Origin: Takakia lepidozioides | Lineage: Eukaryota; Streptophyta; Takakiopsida; Takakiales; Takakiaceae | NCBI GenBank assembly: GCA_030704615.1 | Contig: CM060731.1 | Coordinates: 11,532,001-11,596,000 of the forward strand | Direction: 5' to 3' | Length of the DNA stretch: 64,000 nt | Shown: piece after piece, positions 11,313 through 23,555 of the stretch | Layout of the letters: the number at the start of each line of letters is the position of its first letter | How positions within the stretch are numbered: position 1 is the stretch's first letter | Translations under genes and position numbers: made by a program | The notes under the pieces: generated by a model | Seen by the model: the letters and a program-made list of their open reading frames with translations, nothing else | Told to the model about the DNA's origin: nothing | Databases searched by the model: none

Positions 11313-14300
11313 CTAGTCTACATGCTGAAAACCTGGAAGAAGAGATGTCACAAATCCAACAAACAGCATCTGGATTTCCTTAACAAACCCCCACCAATTA
11401 GCCTGGGGAAGTCTGCGAACTCCTTCCACTCCCGGTACCACAGGAGGAACATTTACTGGAGGGGGCGGATTTACAGCTCCTCCTTCAACTGGCTCCACTA
11501 CACCAGCTCCACCTGCAAGATATGTAAAAGGCTTACTCATCAGCCTTGTTGTGCCTTAAAGGTCAGGTTGCCAACATGAGATTAGATGCTTTCCATCACA
11601 TGTGGTACATGCACTAGTCCAAACTTGGGTAGTTTTGAGGATATCAAAAGATACTTCACAGAAACAACCTGCGGTGTCAAATGGGAGCTAAGAAATAACT
11701 GGGAACCATGATCAACATTTTCAGAACAATGATTCTTCTACCTGCTGGCGCTGCATCTGTCGCAGGATTAACCGCATCAGCTAAACCTCCTCTTGCTTGT
11801 GCATCTGCCAAATGGCGCTCACTTATTAATAATGAAATAATGAAATTAAGTTTGCGACGAAAGGTATTGCATTTTGGACAACAGATTGAGGAAGCCCACT
11901 ATTTGATTCTAGGCAGTATCTTCCCTTCAGCTAAGCACTGGAATCTATGGTGAGTACTTGCACTAAATCAGGAGAGACTCAATCATTGAGTCACAACTGC
12001 AAGCTCGCAAACACAGCATTGGATTTGTCCTTTAGAAGAAATAAGGTACCTGCAGCAGGCTGGACATCAGGCACAGCTGCAGCAGGTTGCGGAGGTGGCA
12101 TCATGGCACGCTGTGCACTCAAAGAGATCCACCGCAGAAAGGGGGCTAGCGCCCCTGTTTGATACCTGAACCCTCCCATCAAAACGTTTGATAATGGCTC
12201 GTGTGCCCCGGAAGCCCTGAAGAGCTTATGCATGTCATGCGTATCAATGGAAGAAACAACAAAATAGGCCTTCCTAACTTCTCAAAGAGGGAGCAACTCA
12301 TGGAAAAGCATTTTCAGAGGAAGACACAAAGAGCGAGCCGTAGAGAGCAGACATTCAGGTGTGGTAGAACATGCTCCTGGGTTGACGTGATCCAGAGTTC
12401 AAATACAGATGGTCATACAAGATGTTTAAGGGCATAGTCTTCGGGAATCTTCCATTCGTGGGACTGGAATATTATGGTTTATTCTCAGCACTTTCACTAA
12501 GGCCCTGTTTACGATGAGGGGCTCCACGCTCTATGGCCATATCCTCCTCTTTGACTACTTCAAACTAAAAGACAGAGAAGGCCAAGATGTGCAAAGACTC
12601 GGGACAAAATCCTGAAGTCGACTACCACAGTTGGATCTAAAATAGGTCTTGAGAGACTCACAAGTAAACAAGAGCAGCCAGGAACAAAAGGAGGAGTAAA
12701 CGGTCCTTGGATCCATCTTGGTTGAAGACGAAAACCACCACTGCTAGCTTCATTAGCAACAACAAGTCCAGCTGAAAACCCACCCGGATCCTGCACACAT
12801 TATCCTTTAGTTATCTTATCTACACAAATGCCTCTGGGTATTCGATTCACAAAGGGCCATATTGCACAAAACCTAGGAAATAGTCAAATAAGAATGTACG
12901 ATGTAAACTTCATCCTGACTGTGCAGGATTTTAACACTCTAAACATGCAAATACTGACCTGCGGACCTGCCTCTGTGGTTCAGGCCTTTGGCCTGGCCCT
13001 GCCTGTGGTGGTGCTGGAGCTACATGCCGCTGCCGTAACCCATTTGGGGCCACTGGCACTCCCTCTCTCCCATCAGGTTGCTGTGCCCTCTCCGCATCAG
13101 CAGGGCGTACTGGCGCAGCAACTGTAGCTGGTGCATATCCTTCCATCATCATAGGCATCCCTCTGTTGCACAAGACATTGACTGGGATCAGATCTCTTGA
13201 GGTGTTCTTCTGTATTCTCTGCTCAATTACTATGTATCGTCCTGCTGTGGACAAGCACACGAAAAGTGAGGAAATGGAGGGGAGAAGATAGAGAGAGGGA
13301 TGCATCTTTCCGATTTCTACAGCAAAACAGACAACAAATGTTCACCAGAACCATGTACTCCCCGATCCTTTGCCTCTAGAAAAATACTACGACAAAAAAA
13401 CTGAAGGGCCAATATTTGCAACCATCTCACCACCTATCAGACCTCCCATCTATCATGAAGCATTGAAGATTAATGCAAACCACAAACTTGTACAGGAGAG
13501 AGTCGAAGATCACGCACGAAGGCAAGGTGACCTTTAGTGGCACAAGACTGCCTACGGGGACGCCTCCCATGGGCCCATAGATTGGAATCAGTGGGACAGC
13601 AAATAACCCCCCATGTTGAGCAACTTGGTCAGGTGGAGCAAAGGGGATAAAGGCAGGCATGGGGGCTGGATATAACAGTGGCAGACATGGAGGCATGTTT
13701 GTGCCATCAGGCCTCCATCCCCCTGCCCCTGCAAGCTCAGGGCTCCCACCAAACATAGCTGGGTTGAATCCCCATGGACTCCATCCACCATCACCCTGAC
13801 AAACCTCAGTTTCACGTAAGCACCACATCAGTGCTGCAACATACAAAGTTAAGCTACTTCCAGGTCCAAGCAACAAAGAATTCCACGTGATTCAGCTCAA
13901 CTCGGATACTCAGACGAATAATACATCCTCACATTGCCTCCTGTTGGAAGTAAGACCTTAATTGAGGATGTTAAGAGTGAGCCATATCTGGTTTTATCTA
14001 AACCATACTGGTCAGAGGTAGAACATTCGATCTGCCACAAAATTTGTTCTGAATTGTTTTCTTAGTTCTTTGTTTGTGTCTACTCTGTGGCACACTCACG
14101 TTGAAAAATGAATCCCACGCACTACTGAACGAATTCCAGCTTTCCTGGAAACCCGCCAATGAGATTGCATGGGAATTAATCATGAGATCTCAGAATACTA
14201 GTAATTTTCCAAGACCTAATATTTTTTCAATCTCTCTTCTTTTGTTGTCATATTACATTTTATACTTGAAGCTTGTATTGAAGCAAAACATGCAAGATCA

Positions 14301-15965
14301 TAACTGTAATGACTCCAGGCACTCTGAAGAGAAGATACATGTAGGAGTGAAACAAGCACACCCTCCCAAACTTCAGATCATTAGTACATGTCCAGACACA
14401 GCCTTGAAGCTGTCACAGGACCGTAGCATTTTCCTAACAATGCAGCGCAGCAAGATACAGCCTGCATTCATCAGTCACCAGAGAAAAACGAAAATCTGAA
14501 TCAAGACAGTTTTTGCATCCCAGAGGACAAGGATGGGAGACTGATCTGACACACAGTTTCTGCAAGGAATGTGAGAATGTAAATGTCTGGATGATGAATA
14601 ATACGTAGATGTCCGCACTCAATTGAGGGCCATTAGTCAGCATGGTGGACAGAAAATCTCGTGGTGAAGTATGTTGAGACCTAGATGGGAATGTGACGTA
14701 ACATCCAGTCATTAGACCAGAGCAACTCTTTATTAACAACACAAATTCTAAAACAGTTGAATGTAGAAACCACAAACGCACATTCAAGAGTCCTGTCATT
14801 GCTGAAAAGTCAAATAGATTGGGAGTAGCAGCACCATCCTCAGTCCTGGGAGCTGCATCAGTGGGAGCTGCAGTGGCAGGAGCCTTCTCTTCCTCTGCTA
14901 CCACCTCTTTCCCTGCACACCAGTAACAAGTGCCAGTTACAAAACAATGCACAATAATAACTCCACTTGAAAAGCTTGCATACAATTCCCTCAAACGCAA
15001 CAAGAACACACCCTCATGCCTGAGACCTAACCTTCAGTTTGACAATCAGAATTGGGAGATTGTGGACCTGCTTCTAGGTGTTGTCATGAGCCCTTGATTA
15101 GCTAATATCAACATCACTTGCCAAGCGGGGCCAAAGGTTTTCAAAGAAAATCTACAACAGGAATCAGGTGAACCCCCATAGTGCAGGACCAAAAAACCCA
15201 TACCCAAACATCCAAAATTCGATTTCCTCTTCACTGCCTTTCCAAATACAACACTTGAAACAAAGCTAAATCATCACTCAATATGGCTTCAAACATAAAC
15301 CTGTCGTGCATCAAGAGAATTCAAAGAGCTCTGAATCACCAACTACGGGCCTTAAGGAGAACATAGCACCGCATTATTGGACATCAATCCTTAGTCAAGG
15401 GTTGCGTACCAGCTAATGAGAATCACACCCAGTTTACACCCACCAAGTCTCTTCACAAGGCCTAACTAGAGAAAACGGTCATCCTAGGCTTGAAAATAGA
15501 GGAACCAGGGATTCACGATCGGATAGACTGATACAGCCAGTTCAACAAGTAGATCTCATCCATAAAGAGTTCTGCACAGTCTCTTTCCAGAATTAAGAAG
15601 AAGAAAGGAGCACATGCTTCATCCCACCTTGTAAACTACCTTCATAGCACAAACAGATTCACTCCTGCGCCAAAAACGAATGCTTTAAGAGAATCCAAGG
15701 AGACAGGCCTACAACGATGCCCCGGCAGCAACCAAGCGTTGACTGAAACACTCCCAAACTCTTTGTGCTTCCAATTCCAATGTTATCCAGAAATCCCGCA
15801 GCTACTGGAGCCAGCACTCTTCTTTCCATAAAAATGCGATGAAATCCTCCGCAAATTGGCAAACACAAATGCCAAACACATCCAACCGTTTCCCAGTCCC
15901 CTCTCGTCCACACACACACAAATCTCCACAAAAAATTCAGAACACTTACCGGCAGGCGCGGCCAT
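11313..15965 (-). CDS. Conserved plant membrane protein with HERP-like C-terminal tail
   Basis: This is a multi-exon gene on the minus strand. Exons with good borders and phase are 15950-15965 (ATG), 14782-14912, 13532-13795, a possible 16-nt microexon 13434-13449, 12967-13244, 12662-12771, 12050-12165, 11742-11804 and 11313-11512 (TAG), giving about 397 residues. In order the protein has an acidic Ala/Pro-rich start, PNLFDFSAMTGLLN, a Gly/Pro-rich block (GGWSPWGFNPAMFGG), a Pro/Ala linker, then a hydrophobic stretch LDLLLLMKLAVVVFVFNQDG followed by RLLLLLFLAALVYLYQTG, which looks like one hairpin or two membrane spans. The end is NWWGFVKEIQMLFVGF then VTSLLPGF. The tail resembles the end of HERPUD proteins of ER quality control (FFASLLPEG). 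I recall plant homologues with this exact layout but no agreed name. ER-membrane location is inferred. It is not a UBL protein over the part seen. Confidence 0.78.
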
Positions 15966-16350
15966 GGTGATTGCAGATCAGCAGGAATCGGTGGGAGCAC
16001 AGAAGCTACAAATCTGACGTCCCTGCAAGAAGCCTCCCTCTCTGTCTCTCCGTTGCCGTCCCCATCTCTGCCCTTCTTTCCCCACCCTTTGTTTTTCTTC
16101 GTGGCCCACGTTGCGCTCTTTATTATATCGGTCTAATGTACTGCATTTCTGTTGGTGGATACATACTTCGGATCACAATCAACCGTCGGATCTCAAACAC
16201 TTTCATATTTTTTTCACCGTCAGATCTATTTATGTTTACGGTTACGATTTTATGTCGATGTGGCTAATATGATGAGACCCAATCACAGCATAGAACAGCG
16301 ACACCTGGCACTTACCCTGTATCTGACAACTGGACGATCCGACGGTTGTG
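15966..16350 (-). promoter_or_regulatory. Promoter region of the HERP-like gene with repeated CCGTCGGATC motifs
   Basis: Upstream of the minus-strand ATG at 15965 a TATA-like block (minus-strand GATATAATAAAG) lies at 16117-16130, about 155 bp before the start. Three copies of one motif follow further upstream: AACCGTCGGATCT at 16181-16193, CACCGTCAGATCT at 16215-16227, and the reverse orientation GATCCGACGGTTG at 16336-16348. The same motif forms a perfect palindrome at 46474-46502. The binding factor is unknown to me. Confidence 0.5.
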
Positions 16351-17227
16351 ATCATGCAAGTCGACTTACTATCGGCCAACATGGTGAGGAAATCTACTGC
16401 CCTTTCCTGGATACAACCTTCTCAATACTTCCTTCACAGCTCTGAATTGCTCAGACTATGAAAACACCGCACGAGTTCCTTGTTCATCATACACAGTGTT
16501 ACATCGACATGAAACGAAGGCTATGGCTTCTCAATTGCCGACTTGTACGTTAGCATTCTTCCTTTGAACGACCAAAGCAGTCCGGCTAAAAGATGAAATG
16601 CTTCAGAAAGGTGGCATCTGCAGGCCCTGGTCGATGGTGGGAAGCTCATGCTGCTTCCAGCTTGAAGCCGGCGTAGCAAAAAGCCACTTCACCTGTCGGC
16701 AAATTGCCCCTTTTGGGGTTGGGGACTGTTATTTGCAAAGGAAGTGTGTGAGAGCGAGTTTTGGAGTACAGTAGCTAGGGGGTTAGTGACTTTCAAGTTT
16801 TCGGTTGTTACTGATGATGGAATGGTAGTGAGATGAGCATTTGGAGATAGATTATGGGGTGAGTGGGTCAGGACAGAGAGAGGTCTCTCTGTGCCGGACT
16901 CTCTGTGCCAAGCTTCGAGAGAATTACCGTGGAGAATTATATGAATTCATGCCTTTTCGGGCAATGAGCGAACTATAAGTTTGCATTCTCAATCAAATTT
17001 CTCAGCTTCCAAAAGCGTTAGTTCAAATTTAGAACTGTGAAACTACCAGCACAGTCCTTCCCCGCGTAGGAAAGTTGCGTACAAGCCTTTCAGATGCATC
17101 CACCCCTGGTAAATAGTTTGTGAGAGTTCAGGATTGAATGAGGGTGTTACCTACGTCTGTAGTGTTGCTTCGAGGGAACGTATTCATATTGTTTTGTAAC
17201 AAATCATTGTCTTGGAGACTAGCAACC
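16351..17227. other. Intergenic region, UGT 3' flank
   Basis: This 0.9-kb stretch lies between the HERP-like promoter (-) and the stop of the UGT gene (-), so its right side is UGT 3' UTR. No domain-bearing frame, RNA gene or repeat was seen. Confidence 0.5.
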
Positions 17228-18930
17228 TTAACTTGTGATTATTGTAGGCTTTGTGTGGACTGAGCCCTTCACCCTCTTCTCCATGTCACCTACAAAAGTC
17301 TGAAGGTCTTCGTGTGAGGAGCCTCCCTCCAATACCGCTTTGGTTGCTGCGTCCCTTAACAGCCTCACTCTCTTCCTCAACATAGCAATCTCCTCGTCCT
17401 CCCCTCCCATCATAACCATCACTTTTTCCTTCACCTCCTCCCTCCCCACAAGCCCGTCCTTCCCCTTCTCAAAGTCTAGGCCAATCTTCCAAACATGCGC
17501 AATATAGCGGCAGTTCATTGCCTGCTCTGCGAAGTATGGCCATGCTAGCATAGGCACACCGCTCGAAATGCTCTCCAGTACCGAGTTCCAACCACAGTGG
17601 GTCAGAAATACCGACATGGAAGGGTGGGATAGCACTGCTGTCTGAGGTACCCAAGGTAAAATAAGACCCAGGTCTTTAGTGCTCTCTACGAACTCCGAGA
17701 AAAAAGTAAGAAATTTGGTGTCCTGGCCACCTACAATAAGATCGGGGCGGAATGCCCACAGAAATGGGCGCTGACTCATTTGTAGCCCAGATACAAGCTC
17801 CTTAATCTGCTCTGCGGACAGCACAGCGATGCTGCCGAAAGAGATAAACAAAACTGATGACGGTTCCTTCCTGTCAAGCCATTGTAAGCACTCCCGATTT
17901 TCTGGCCAAAGTGCACTGCTGGCATCACCATTGCTACTCGTGGGTAAGAGGCAAAGCGGCCCAACTGTACCGACGTTCAAACCCTCCTCTCGCATAGTTT
18001 CTAGGGCGGGAGCCTCCAATTCTTGGAACGTGTTGAATAGAACCCACGCACAGTCATGCATAAGAGGTGCTTGCAGTTTGATCGCGAACTGAATAACATA
18101 GAGTGAAAAATCGTGTGTGAGATAGAACGAGGGCAGGTCATCAACACGCGTCACTGGTGACAGCCCAGGCAAGCAGGTGACCATTCGCGCCCGGGCTTCT
18201 GACTCCTCGATACTCAGAGGAGGACGTACAGATTGATCCAAGGGAGAGAGAGAAGATTCATAACTCTCAGAAACTGATGGTGCTGGTAGGGGCAACAGGC
18301 CCTCCGCAATAAGCTTGGGAATGTGTCTATGAGCGTACATGGCAACAGCGGATTGTGTGACAAATGCCACAATAGGGATGCCCAAGGTTTTGGCTGCTTG
18401 ATGTACGCATGTCATAGCCACATCACGTATGAGGCACGCGACAGGAGAGTGCACGATCAGTTTCTCCAGGAATTCATGAACCACAGGTGAAAACGCTTCC
18501 AATCCCACAAACAGCCCATTTATATCAGCTGTCCGGGGGTGATCTTCTGGTAACCCATCTGGTAGCCCCACAAAGTGAATTCGTGCATCTGACCTGCCAA
18601 GGTTCAAGATTGAGCAGAAAGCCCAAAGTCTATCAATCGAGGCACACTAAGATAATGTGCACACAAATAATAGAAAAGAAGCAACGATTAATTTGTACAG
18701 TTCATCGTTTGGACTTACTTGGCTTCTGATCCACCTTGGGCCGCTTGGGCTTGCATCAAGCGATTATGGTTGTGCAGCGTGTTGACAAAGGTGATATGGA
18801 AGCCGTGGGACCTACTTAGGCGCCTTGCGAGTTGCACGTGCGGACTGATATGACCCTGGGCTGGGAATGGCACCATGACGGCGTGCAACTGTAGGCCCTC
18901 CTTCTGCTTGGACGTCGTTAGAGTCTCCAT
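17228..18930 (-). CDS. Family-1 UDP-glycosyltransferase, two exons
   Basis: This is a GT1 enzyme that moves a sugar from a UDP-sugar to a small acceptor such as a flavonoid, terpenoid or hormone; it is normally cytosolic. Exon 1 is 18719-18930 (start METLTTSK). Exon 2 is 18593 down to the stop at 17228. The intron has GT-AG ends and joins in phase, giving about 525 residues, slightly longer than the usual 450-500. The N-terminal motif VPFPAQGHISP carries the putative catalytic His27. The PSPG donor box runs from WVPQTAVLSHP through FLTHCGWNSVLESISSGVPM to WPYFAEQ, ending in Gln (often linked with UDP-glucose use) after Glu instead of the more common Asp. The Met opening the longer upstream frame at 19026 is rejected because conservation starts near METLTTSK. 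The acceptor cannot be told from sequence. Confidence 0.93.
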
Positions 18931-20086
18931 CTCGAACCAAACGAGTGTAGCTGGGCACTTTAATCCAAATTCAAGCAACCAACACAAGGGGGTTAATTCA
19001 GTTTTCCAGGTGGAAATGCCGCACATTTGTTCACAGGAAGCGACTTGAAGAAGCTTGACATGTTCACTGCCTGATGAAGTTAGGCTTTTACATGGCCACT
19101 TACAGCTACTTCAAATTAAACCCAATAACGGCTGAGACTCAAACTCCACAGATATAAAACTGATTGAAGAAGGTCACTCTCGAACTCACAAGCTGAAGTT
19201 TCCAATCTCCGGAGGCAAAGTGCCTACAGTAGACGATAGTGCAATAGTGCTCTTGTCCCCCTTCCTCGATGGACGTTGTAGCTGCAGCAGGCCAGCTGTC
19301 CAAACTCCAAACCTTCCTTCACCTCTGATGCGTTTGACTGGCCGTTGCAGGGAGGGCCGCAATCGTTCCGCTTCCTCCCTCCCTTCTTTGGCGCTGATGA
19401 AGCTGCAAAAGCTTAAGCTGGAGCAGGCGGGCCCACTACGTCCCAACACCGATATCCAGTTCGATCCTCTAAACTACATGCAGGGCGGGGGGACCCACAA
19501 TCCCTCAACTCTCTCAATCCTTTCAGCACTGGGCCCAGCCTTCCTCTTCCCCCCTTGGATGAGCCTTCCTCTCAACTGTCACAAGCCTCGCCCTGCAGCT
19601 TCCTCCCAAGTCCCAACTCTCCTGGCGTGGAAAGCTCGTGAGGCATTTGCTCTGCTTGCTATGACGCGCACAGACTAGTGACAGTGAACGAGAAAGCTGG
19701 CGCGCCGCTATGTCATATAATAAAGGAGGGGCCAATAATGCAGTCTAGTACTTACTGCACCCCCGCGCACTTTTCATCCACGCGCACAGCGTGAACGTAT
19801 GTGCGTATAGATATGTGATAAACCGAGGATTGGTGCGTATAAGTATACCTGCCAGGGAGTCCTAGTGCATGGCTACTAGTCTGGACTCTGGTGGTGATCC
19901 AGTCGCTCGGTGGCGGGGAAACTTGGGCAGATTTGAGTTTGGATATCTCTTACAGGCTCTGCACGGTACCCATTTTCTCCGTTTATGCAGATGGAGATGT
20001 TTGGTGGCCTAGCACTGGCCTTGATTTGATCAACCCACATGATTCTTGTACACTTTCCCATACATGGATCGTCAAGTAGTTGATAA
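18931..20086. other. UGT upstream region
   Basis: This holds the UGT promoter and 5' UTR. A 152-codon frame at 19220-19678 (+) is low in complexity and shows no domain, so it is treated as chance. Nothing else was recognised. Confidence 0.45.
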
Positions 20087-20893
20087 TTAACCCTTAAGTT
20101 CCCAAGCCCTTTTTTGACTTTTTATCAATTTTGGGTACCCAGCTGCAGTAAATTGCCCCTAGAAACCTACCAAAGATCATCAGAGATTCAGCCTTATAGT
20201 AGTGGGCCCAGCTCATTTATGCATGACATACCAAAAAATGAGCCAAGTCCACCTCGGAAATTGTGAGATTATAGCGTTGGCCCGGACCTCAAATATCAGG
20301 TCCCAAATAAAAAGTGAGAAAGAAATTGGTTTGACCAAATCAAAACCTAGCTTTATCCAATTTTGCTTGCCCCAAGACCCACCATTTCCAAATCAATAGT
20401 GGAGTGGCTATGACCCCACTAAATTGCAGGGCCAACTGATTTTTTCACCTATGCTTGCTATGCATGCAATTAGATGGGGGTTGAAATCTCAAAATTGACA
20501 AGAGAAAATGTGCCTCCAAACGAAGTACTTTTTTTTCTACAAAAATTTTAAAAGCCAATGGTGGATGTGTGTATGTAATGCTCACACACCACAAGGTGAA
20601 GTGTTTTTTTCCAAAATTGCTAATTTTCTGCCAAAAATGGCCTTTGGAGTGCAATCTGTTTTGGGCTTGTTTACCTGCCACGTCAGCGGTCAACAAGCCC
20701 TTTTCAGGCCCAAAACGTAAACGAGAGATCTAAGATATTTTTTGTAGGTCACAGCTTTTGTTTTTTCTTAGTTTTGTTTTTTGCATCGTACTAATCCCTT
20801 GTCATTAAAGCTTCAGGAGTGGGCCCCATAAATTAGGTCGAACTGCAAATTCAAAGTGACCCGATTCAGGTCACTTGGGGACTTGAGGGTTAA
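20087..20893. mobile_element. Candidate short inverted-repeat element bordered by TTAA
   Basis: The left end TTAACCCTTAAGTTCCCAAG (20087-20106) and the right end CTTGGACTTGAGGGTTAA (about 20876-20893) are inverted copies apart from a 2-nt gap and one mismatch. The span is about 0.8 kb and codes for no protein. The shared TTAA at both edges could be a piggyBac-type target duplication or chance. Confidence 0.4.
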
Positions 20894-21128
20894 GCAAACC
20901 AAAACCCCGAACGCCTACAGCTTTTTGCGTCTTGTTCGTGCATGCTGTGGGGTTGGTTGAGCACAAACGGCGGGAGCATTAAGTTACTTTGGTTGAAAAT
21001 CAATAGCCCTCTGGAAGGCTGCGGCCCGGGAAAGGAAAAGACAAACATGTCAGGCACCGCAAAACTGGATCGCCCCGCGTCTTTTTTGCGCACTTGAGAC
21101 AATCCCCTTGGAGGCGCCCCATGCAGCA

Positions 21129-21836
21129 TACCGTACTGACCTTGCTTATTAGGCACTTCCGCGCCTAATAATTAATAAAAATGGAATTAACAAACATTAG
21201 GCATTTGTTTTTAAAAACATTTTAAAGAACAGGGGACAAGGCCCTGGTTGGTAACTTTATTGCTGAATTATTTTAAGGGAAAAAAATTAAAACCCTCGAT
21301 GCTGCCATAAGGCATAACGCATGAGAGCCATGCATGATCATGTATTACAGTCCACCCTGGATAAATGATGAACAATTGTTTTTGACCTCCCTCAAAAAGT
21401 ATTGTTGAGGTAATTTTCTTTTAAAAAAACATAATGGTCTTGAAACTAGATTTTACCTCAGCAATTATTTTTTACCTCCCTCAAAAACTATTGTTGAGAT
21501 AATTTTCTTTTTTTAAGAACATAATGTTTGATATGTGATAAAAGAATGGATGCAGTGAATGTTGTATGTACTAAACCCTAAAACTTTCCAACTGTTTTGT
21601 TTTACTTGTTTTATTGGTTTTTTGCCTATACCTAAACATGTGGCACAACCCTACTTCTCTTTGCTTGTGTTTTTCACGATTTGGACATTTTGGTGTTTTT
21701 CATAATTTTCGAGCAATTAGGCACTTCTCAGGAAAATTTTCCAAATTTTAGGCACATTTTCTAAAAATGTTCTAAATTTAATTAGGCACTAGATTTTGAA
21801 TTAATTATTGCCTAATAAGCTAGGTAAGTACGGTAG
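21129..21836. mobile_element. Non-autonomous DNA element with 25-bp TIRs and TA ends
   Basis: The left end (from 21131) CCGTACTGACCTTGCTTATT followed by AGGCA matches the inverted right end AATAAGCTAGGTAAGTACGG (to 21834) with two mismatches over 25 bp. TA flanks both sides, as in Tc1/mariner-type insertions. The 0.7-kb body is AT-rich, holds repeated TTAGGCACTT words near both ends (21152, 21718, 21782) and an internal tandem repeat, and codes for nothing. It is best read as a MITE. Confidence 0.62.
21379..21525. repeat. Two-copy tandem repeat inside the MITE
   Basis: The words ACCTCCCTCAAAAA, TATTGTTGAG and TAATTTTCTTTT recur in the same order at about 21385-21425 and 21472-21510, a period near 86 bp, with copies differing mainly in poly-A/T length. 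Confidence 0.6.
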
Positions 21837-21837
21837 T

Positions 21838-22205
21838 AGAGATATCCGTAAATTCAGGCTTGAGTTTCATCGTGAGTTGGTAAAAAATGCAATTTCGACG
21901 TGAGTTTGCTTTCTCTCCGCAAATTTCCGTAAATTTGTTAGAAATCATTAAACACAGGTTGACTGGCCGTGAGTTCAAGTGCTCTCACGGCGAGTGCTTT
22001 GAGAGCGGGCCCTCTGTTGTCGCGAGCCTTCTCAACCTAAACTCACGATGAAACTCCTGGACGTGCATTTGGGCAGGTATTTTGAGTTTGGACCTGAGTT
22101 TAATACGACAAAAATTGCCAAAAAAACGCGCATCCTAGCTAGACGCGAGTTTAAAGTGGGTCGAATCGTCGTGAGTTGATGGGATTTACGGTTTCCTACC
22201 CGTTG
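21838..22205. repeat. Inverted-repeat block, possible fold-back element
   Basis: GAGTTTCATCGTGAGTT at 21863-21879 has its exact reverse complement AACTCACGATGAAACTC at 22040-22056. A weaker outer pair, ATCCGTAAATTC near 21845 and GGGATTTACGGTTTC near 22180, encloses it. Nothing codes. Confidence 0.45.
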
Positions 22206-23555
22206 TTCTAACCGTTTCACTAACCGTCATCCGTGAACTAACATGTTCCATTCGCAGATCTAGTATGTAAAGATTTTCCAGCTTTCTTCCTTTGTGTTTT
22301 TAGGGATCTTCTGGAGCAACTCAATTTCCCGATGCGGGGTTGTACAGGGAAGTTCCCCGTAAGACATATCTTACGCTTTATATCTTACCGGGAATTTTCC
22401 TGTAAGACTGGGCATATCCTTTCTTTTCTTTCTCTTTTTATTTTGTTTACTTCTTGTTTTTTCCTTCCTAAGAGCTAGTCTTTCTCTATCTATCAATAAT
22501 AAAAAGAAATAAGCTGAAAAGAAAAAAGTTGGAAAAGTCTTTAAGTGTGCGGAGCAGCGTTTTTTTTTTTTTGGCAAAAAAACACCAGATTTTGACATGG
22601 AAAATGGGTCAGCTACTTGTACAAAGGAATTGACAACCAAGTTGTAGCCCAGTGGTAATCAGCTCTCTTTTTTTGTGCAAAAATTCGCCATTTTTTTAGG
22701 AAGAAATTGGCCTCACGAAATCAACAAAGGAATAATGGATTAAAATATGGCATTGTTTCGCCCCACATAATGCCATTACATAGCTGCAATGAGGACATCG
22801 CATGTACAGCTGTCGCACAGGGAATGAGCCACATGCCATTAGGATTCGTCAGATCCAGATGATCTTGTCTCCCAATTTCTAGAAATCCTACCACCCTGTC
22901 AGCGCGAGGAGCAAACCCTTGGGTTCAAACACGTCCCGCTTTCGCAAAGGAATCGAGCTATGGAGGGAACTCTCGTTTAGGTTTCGCTTACCTGCCTGTA
23001 CTATCCGCTTCATGCACCTCCACTTGAGCATACTTGCACCGCCTCTAACCAAGTTATAGGTTGTTAGTTACATCAACTTCAATATTTAGGAAAGGCGGCC
23101 ACAAAATTATTGGGAGGATCAGTGGCCAGTGGCGACTGGCGAGGCAGATTGCAATTGAGGAGAGGATATTGGCATTGATAAGCGTGTGTTCTTAACACTT
23201 ATAGCGGCTGCATTGATGGAAGAGGGAGCTCCTTATAACCCTCCCCCAATACTTTATGTTCACGTTCTTCATGTTACTTAGGATACATCTGTCTTATGGT
23301 GGTGTGCCTAGTCTCGTTTGTATTTGCGCAAAGTCAGCTTGTTGTGTTTGGCATCATACAGGGATCTCGGAAGAGGCCTGCCCCTCCGGCAAATTTCAGA
23401 TTCAAATTGTTAATTTTGGTGGTAGGGTGCCTATGGACTAGAGTGTCGAATGCTTTTACATAAGCCCAGAGCTCTCGCGCTGGTGAGAGAAGGGCCAAGG
23501 ATTCACGTGTAGAGAGAGAGGTTGAGGCTCCTGATGGCAGTCCTCCACCTCCGAG
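22206..23555. other. Intergenic sequence without recognised features
   Basis: This 1.35-kb stretch contains a T-run at 22560-22573, a small palindromic patch GTAAGACATATCTTAC at 22360-22375 and short meaningless frames. No gene was recognised. Confidence 0.4.

Noticed and set aside
19220-19678. 152-codon plus-strand frame upstream of the UGT
   Set aside because: Low-complexity Pro/Ser/Leu-rich translation with overlapping frames on the other strand; no family resemblance.
22641-22670. TAGCCCAGTGG word resembling a tRNA-type A box (possible SINE)
   Set aside because: No B box at the right distance and no A-rich tail found.
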